DNA from: Gavia stellata
Taxonomy: Eukaryota; Chordata; Aves; Gaviiformes; Gaviidae
Assembly (NCBI RefSeq): GCF_030936135.1
Contig: NC_082599.1
Span: 6,062,847-6,126,846 of the forward strand
DNA: 64,000 nt
Direction of reading: 5' to 3'
Shown here: positions 60,901-64,000 of the stretch, piece after piece
Layout of the letters: each line of letters begins with the position of its first letter
Position numbering within the stretch: the stretch's first letter is position 1
Made by a program: the position numbers and the translations under genes
Notes under the pieces: model-generated
Told to the model about the DNA's origin: nothing
The model's input: only the letters and a program-made list of their open reading frames with translations
Databases searched by the model: none

Positions 60901-63900
60901 AACTTTCCCTTGCCCTAGCAGGCAAGGCCCTCACGGGTGTTGAGGGATATGGGCTGATGGGAGGTTATCTGGGGTTATATGATTGATGAGCATTGACTGG
61001 GTCAGATCACAGGAGAGGAAAGGAGCACAGGCTCAGGAAGGACTTCTAGTGAGCTCCTTTGAGCGTAACGCCTAGGTACCTGGTGGATAGGGCACATTCT
61101 AGATGCAGATAGCCAGGCAGGAATTTGCTGGGAAGGCTGTCCCTCATCCCCTCTACTGCTGTGCCTCTTCCCAGGGCCTTCTGTGTGACTGTCTGCCACA
61201 CCCTGGCCATCCATCCTTGAGGTGACATGACGAAGCGGTGCCCACATTTTGAGGAGCCCTGAGCCTCGTCCTGATGCTGGTTTGTAAATGGGAACTCTTG
61301 TTTTCTTGGCTGTAAGACCCAGAGCCCTCAGAAACCCACCCAAAGTGAGAGGTGCTAGCAGCAAGAGTCAGTGCCATGTCAAGCTCATTGTGGTAAACCC
61401 CACCTTTATTTCCACGCCTTTTGTGTGTAGAGGTGGTAAAGACTCAACTGGATGTGACTGAGCTGCTGTGACAGACCAGATGTCCCCTTCAGTGGAGCCC
61501 ATTGCTGTGTACTCCTACATCGTCCCTCTGGTGAGGTTGAACGTATGAGCTCAAGCCAGCATGACGCAAGATGGACAACAGTCAGCAGTAGCTGCTTAAA
61601 CCATAGTAATTTGCATTTCATTGTGTCCCCAGGGTCTTAGTTAACATGGACTCTGAGCCATTGACTTATGTGCATTATTTGGATTTTGCTGGCGTCTAAA
61701 ATGATCCACTGAGGTCAGTAGGGATGATGTACACCAACTCAGTATTAGGCCCAGCACTTTCTGCATAGTATTAACATTTATATCCCTTTTAGAAAGGCTG
61801 GAGAAAGCACAGGTTACCTTCATAATGAGGTATTAAAAAAAAATCCCCAAACAAAACAATATGTGTTTGATAGCCTAGAAGATCTGTCTGTTGGTTTTAA
61901 AAGTCATTCTGGGCCCTTATATAACAGTGTAATTAGTTGGTACTATAAACTTATTATGTACCTGCTGGAACACAACAGCTCCTTTGAAGCAATTCGGATC
62001 TATTGTGTAATTATATAATTAGGCCACATGCCATACTTGGGAGATTGTGCAAAGGGGGAAAGCTTTCCCTTTCAAAGTAACCGTGAGCCTTGGTGGCTAT
62101 GGGCATTTTTTTTTCTGCTGCCCTGCAATTTAGAAAATGCAGAACTCTTAAATATATCACTCTTCTTTGGCTGAGTTAAGCACCCCAGGAATCTCCAAGG
62201 GGGTCTGCAATATATTGGCAATAGAGAGATTTTCTTGGACAGTGCAGACCTGCTCTGCATGCTGTCAAATATGATGGGATCCAGCACCTACAGTTGCCAT
62301 GGAAGGGAAGCAGAAGTTAAATAACTGGCTAAGTGTCTTAAATAATCTGGTTACATCAGGTTCAGTCTTTTTTTGCAGGTGCTCCGTCAATATTACAGCT
62401 GGATTTTCCCTTCCCTCTTGTAAGAGCTTTTATGTGTCTTCCTCTTTGGGTGGATGGAACAGTCCTGTGTAGGACATGAAACAAAGGGTGGTTATAACAT
62501 CTCAGCATCCAGAGTGTCTAGTGGCAGTTCAGTGCTGTTTGATGGGCCGGTTGCTTGCTGGCGCTGTGCAGTATGCAGGCTCATGAAGAAGAATTGCTGG
62601 GATAGAAGCAAGTTTGGTGGGCTGTAGCTGTGGTGAAACACAAGAAGAGAGTCAACTGGTTCTTGGTCTTGGTGGTGAATCTTGACAAGTCTCCAAAATA
62701 TGACAAGGACTTCCAGAGCTCAGAGCCTGAACCTCCACAGCCTAGGCTTGGGGTGGGATGTCCAGATGTAGTCACTTATAAGGTAGGTACAAGCTCTGCG
62801 TTGGAGTTAGTCTCCTCAGCAGCCTTTACGTGGAGGTATGCCCTAGGGTGTGACTCTTCTCATCTGAAACAGACACCAAAGCAGAGCAAGTGAGATGCAT
62901 TTTGCCAGAACCCGTTTCCCCTATTGTCTCTAGCGGGAGTCCCACATGAAGTGTTCAGAAAAGCAACCTCATCATAGATGTCTTTAATCAGGTGAAACCT
63001 ATCCCACCCTGGTTTTCTACTCATCAGTTGTACGAGACCCAGCTCTGATGTGAATTGAAGGGAAACATAAACACAGCAGTGCTTCAACTGTTTCCTCTGT
63101 GAAGGACAAACTTGTCCTCATCTCCAGAGCCATCTTGGGGAATGATTGTGTTTCCTAGCTGGGATCTATCCCAAGCCAGTACACTTCTGCATACATTAGG
63201 ACTAGTTTGAAGCATAGATTTTGAGCAGGAGGCCCTGACCCGCAATGCCCCCCTTCAAGAAGAGTCTTGGTTCAGGTGCAAAGGGACAGTGTTTGTAGTG
63301 ATCAGACTTTGAATTTGATGCTGCTAGGTTTGTAGGACTTGTGATTGACTAGAACATACCTGCTCCTGAAGCAGGGGACCCAAAGGAGCTAAGCCACGAT
63401 ATGTCTTTGTGGAAGGATTTTGAGGATGTACTGTGATAGAGCCTAAGACTCCCTGGAAACCAAACACTTGCCCTCAGTCCCTGTGTTTGAGGCCTGGTCC
63501 AATCTCTAAATCAAAGGGATTGATTCCCTTAACATCAGTGCTCTGGTGGGATGAGTCCTCTGTCTTGATGAGAGCTACCAGCTCAATTGTCATTTACCAC
63601 ATGGCACAGAAACGTCATATTTTAATGATCGGACTTCTCTTTGGAGGCTGTGCTGGAGCGGCTCCTTGACCGAACGTCTCCGAAGAGGTGGTCCAAGGGG
63701 GATTCTCTGGTGTCATAAGTCCTTATTTCTGCATTACCTGGGAGTTAGGGGAAGCAGGTCACTTTTTGCACAGTATTTTTAAGAGTATATTTGCATATAG
63801 CTGCTGTGGGTTACATTCTGGTGCCAGTATAAATCCTGAACAAATTCATTAAAGATCATGCATTAAACCGTGCTATTTGTGAAGCCTAACCCTTCTGAAC

Positions 63901-64000
63901 ACAGAGCACAAAAGGACCATTGCTAGGGTCTTGCGAAACAACAACCAAATACAAAAATTCATCTGGGAGCATTAAGGAATACTTCAGTAAATTCTCCACA
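57984..64000. other. No confident gene seen
   Basis: Only short frames. A possible 77-nt minus-strand exon at 62968-63044 is discussed under rejected items. Confidence 0.5.

Noticed and set aside
62968..63044. 77-nt minus-strand exon-like segment (good acceptor, peptide LMSRKPGWDRFHLIKDIYDE)
   Set aside because: The donor (GAG|gttgct) is weak and no partner exon in compatible phase was found.

Overview
The window is vertebrate nuclear DNA, most likely from a bird. It has long non-coding stretches, 5'-truncated CR1 LINE copies ending in short ATTCTGTG-type repeats, faint MIR-like relics, TG/TA microsatellites, introns with GT/AG borders, and one very large exon that I recognise as XIRP1 (Xin, CMYA1). 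The XIRP1 exon encodes about 2,563 residues, close to the length I remember for chicken Xin (about 2,560) and much longer than human XIRP1, with about 27 Xin repeats. I cannot name the species.

Layout. 1-1615: XIRP1 3' flank, with a close poly(A) signal on the minus strand and a MIR-like relic at the left edge. 1616-9307: the giant XIRP1 coding exon, minus strand. 9308-12276: an intron. 12277-12437: a 161-nt exon that splices in frame onto the giant exon. 12438-12520: an 83-bp candidate intron, with a further donor at 12521 that may end an alternative first exon. About 18.8-34.2 kb, still minus strand: a set of small exon-like ORFs with good splice borders and mutually compatible phases. They begin with a well-placed ATG at 34213 (A 34222-34086, B 32809-32755, C 31386-30976, X 22492-22420, W 20938-20901, Z 19667-19551 with a stop). 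About 34.2-64 kb: no confident gene; three CR1 copies lie in the window (24.2, 38.9 and 47.5 kb), with a GGAA microsatellite at 41.6 kb and a few exon-like fragments I cannot identify.

How it may work together. Exons A and B join to read SVSELVARYQSILD. This resembles the SLKERMARYQAAVS segment at the N-terminus of human XIRP2 and SIKDRMAKYQAAVS in EPLIN/LIMA1. Exon phases allow A-B-C-X to join either the 12.3 kb exon and the giant Xin-repeat exon (a predicted protein of about 2,839 residues) or W and Z (a predicted short protein of 273 residues). My main proposal is that this bird XIRP1 locus keeps XIRP2/EPLIN-like 5' coding exons, and possibly a short repeat-less isoform, not described in the two-exon human XIRP1. 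The competing reading is a separate, undescribed small gene just upstream of XIRP1. RNA-seq junctions would decide. Everything about these small exons is inferred from splice sites and reading frame by eye.
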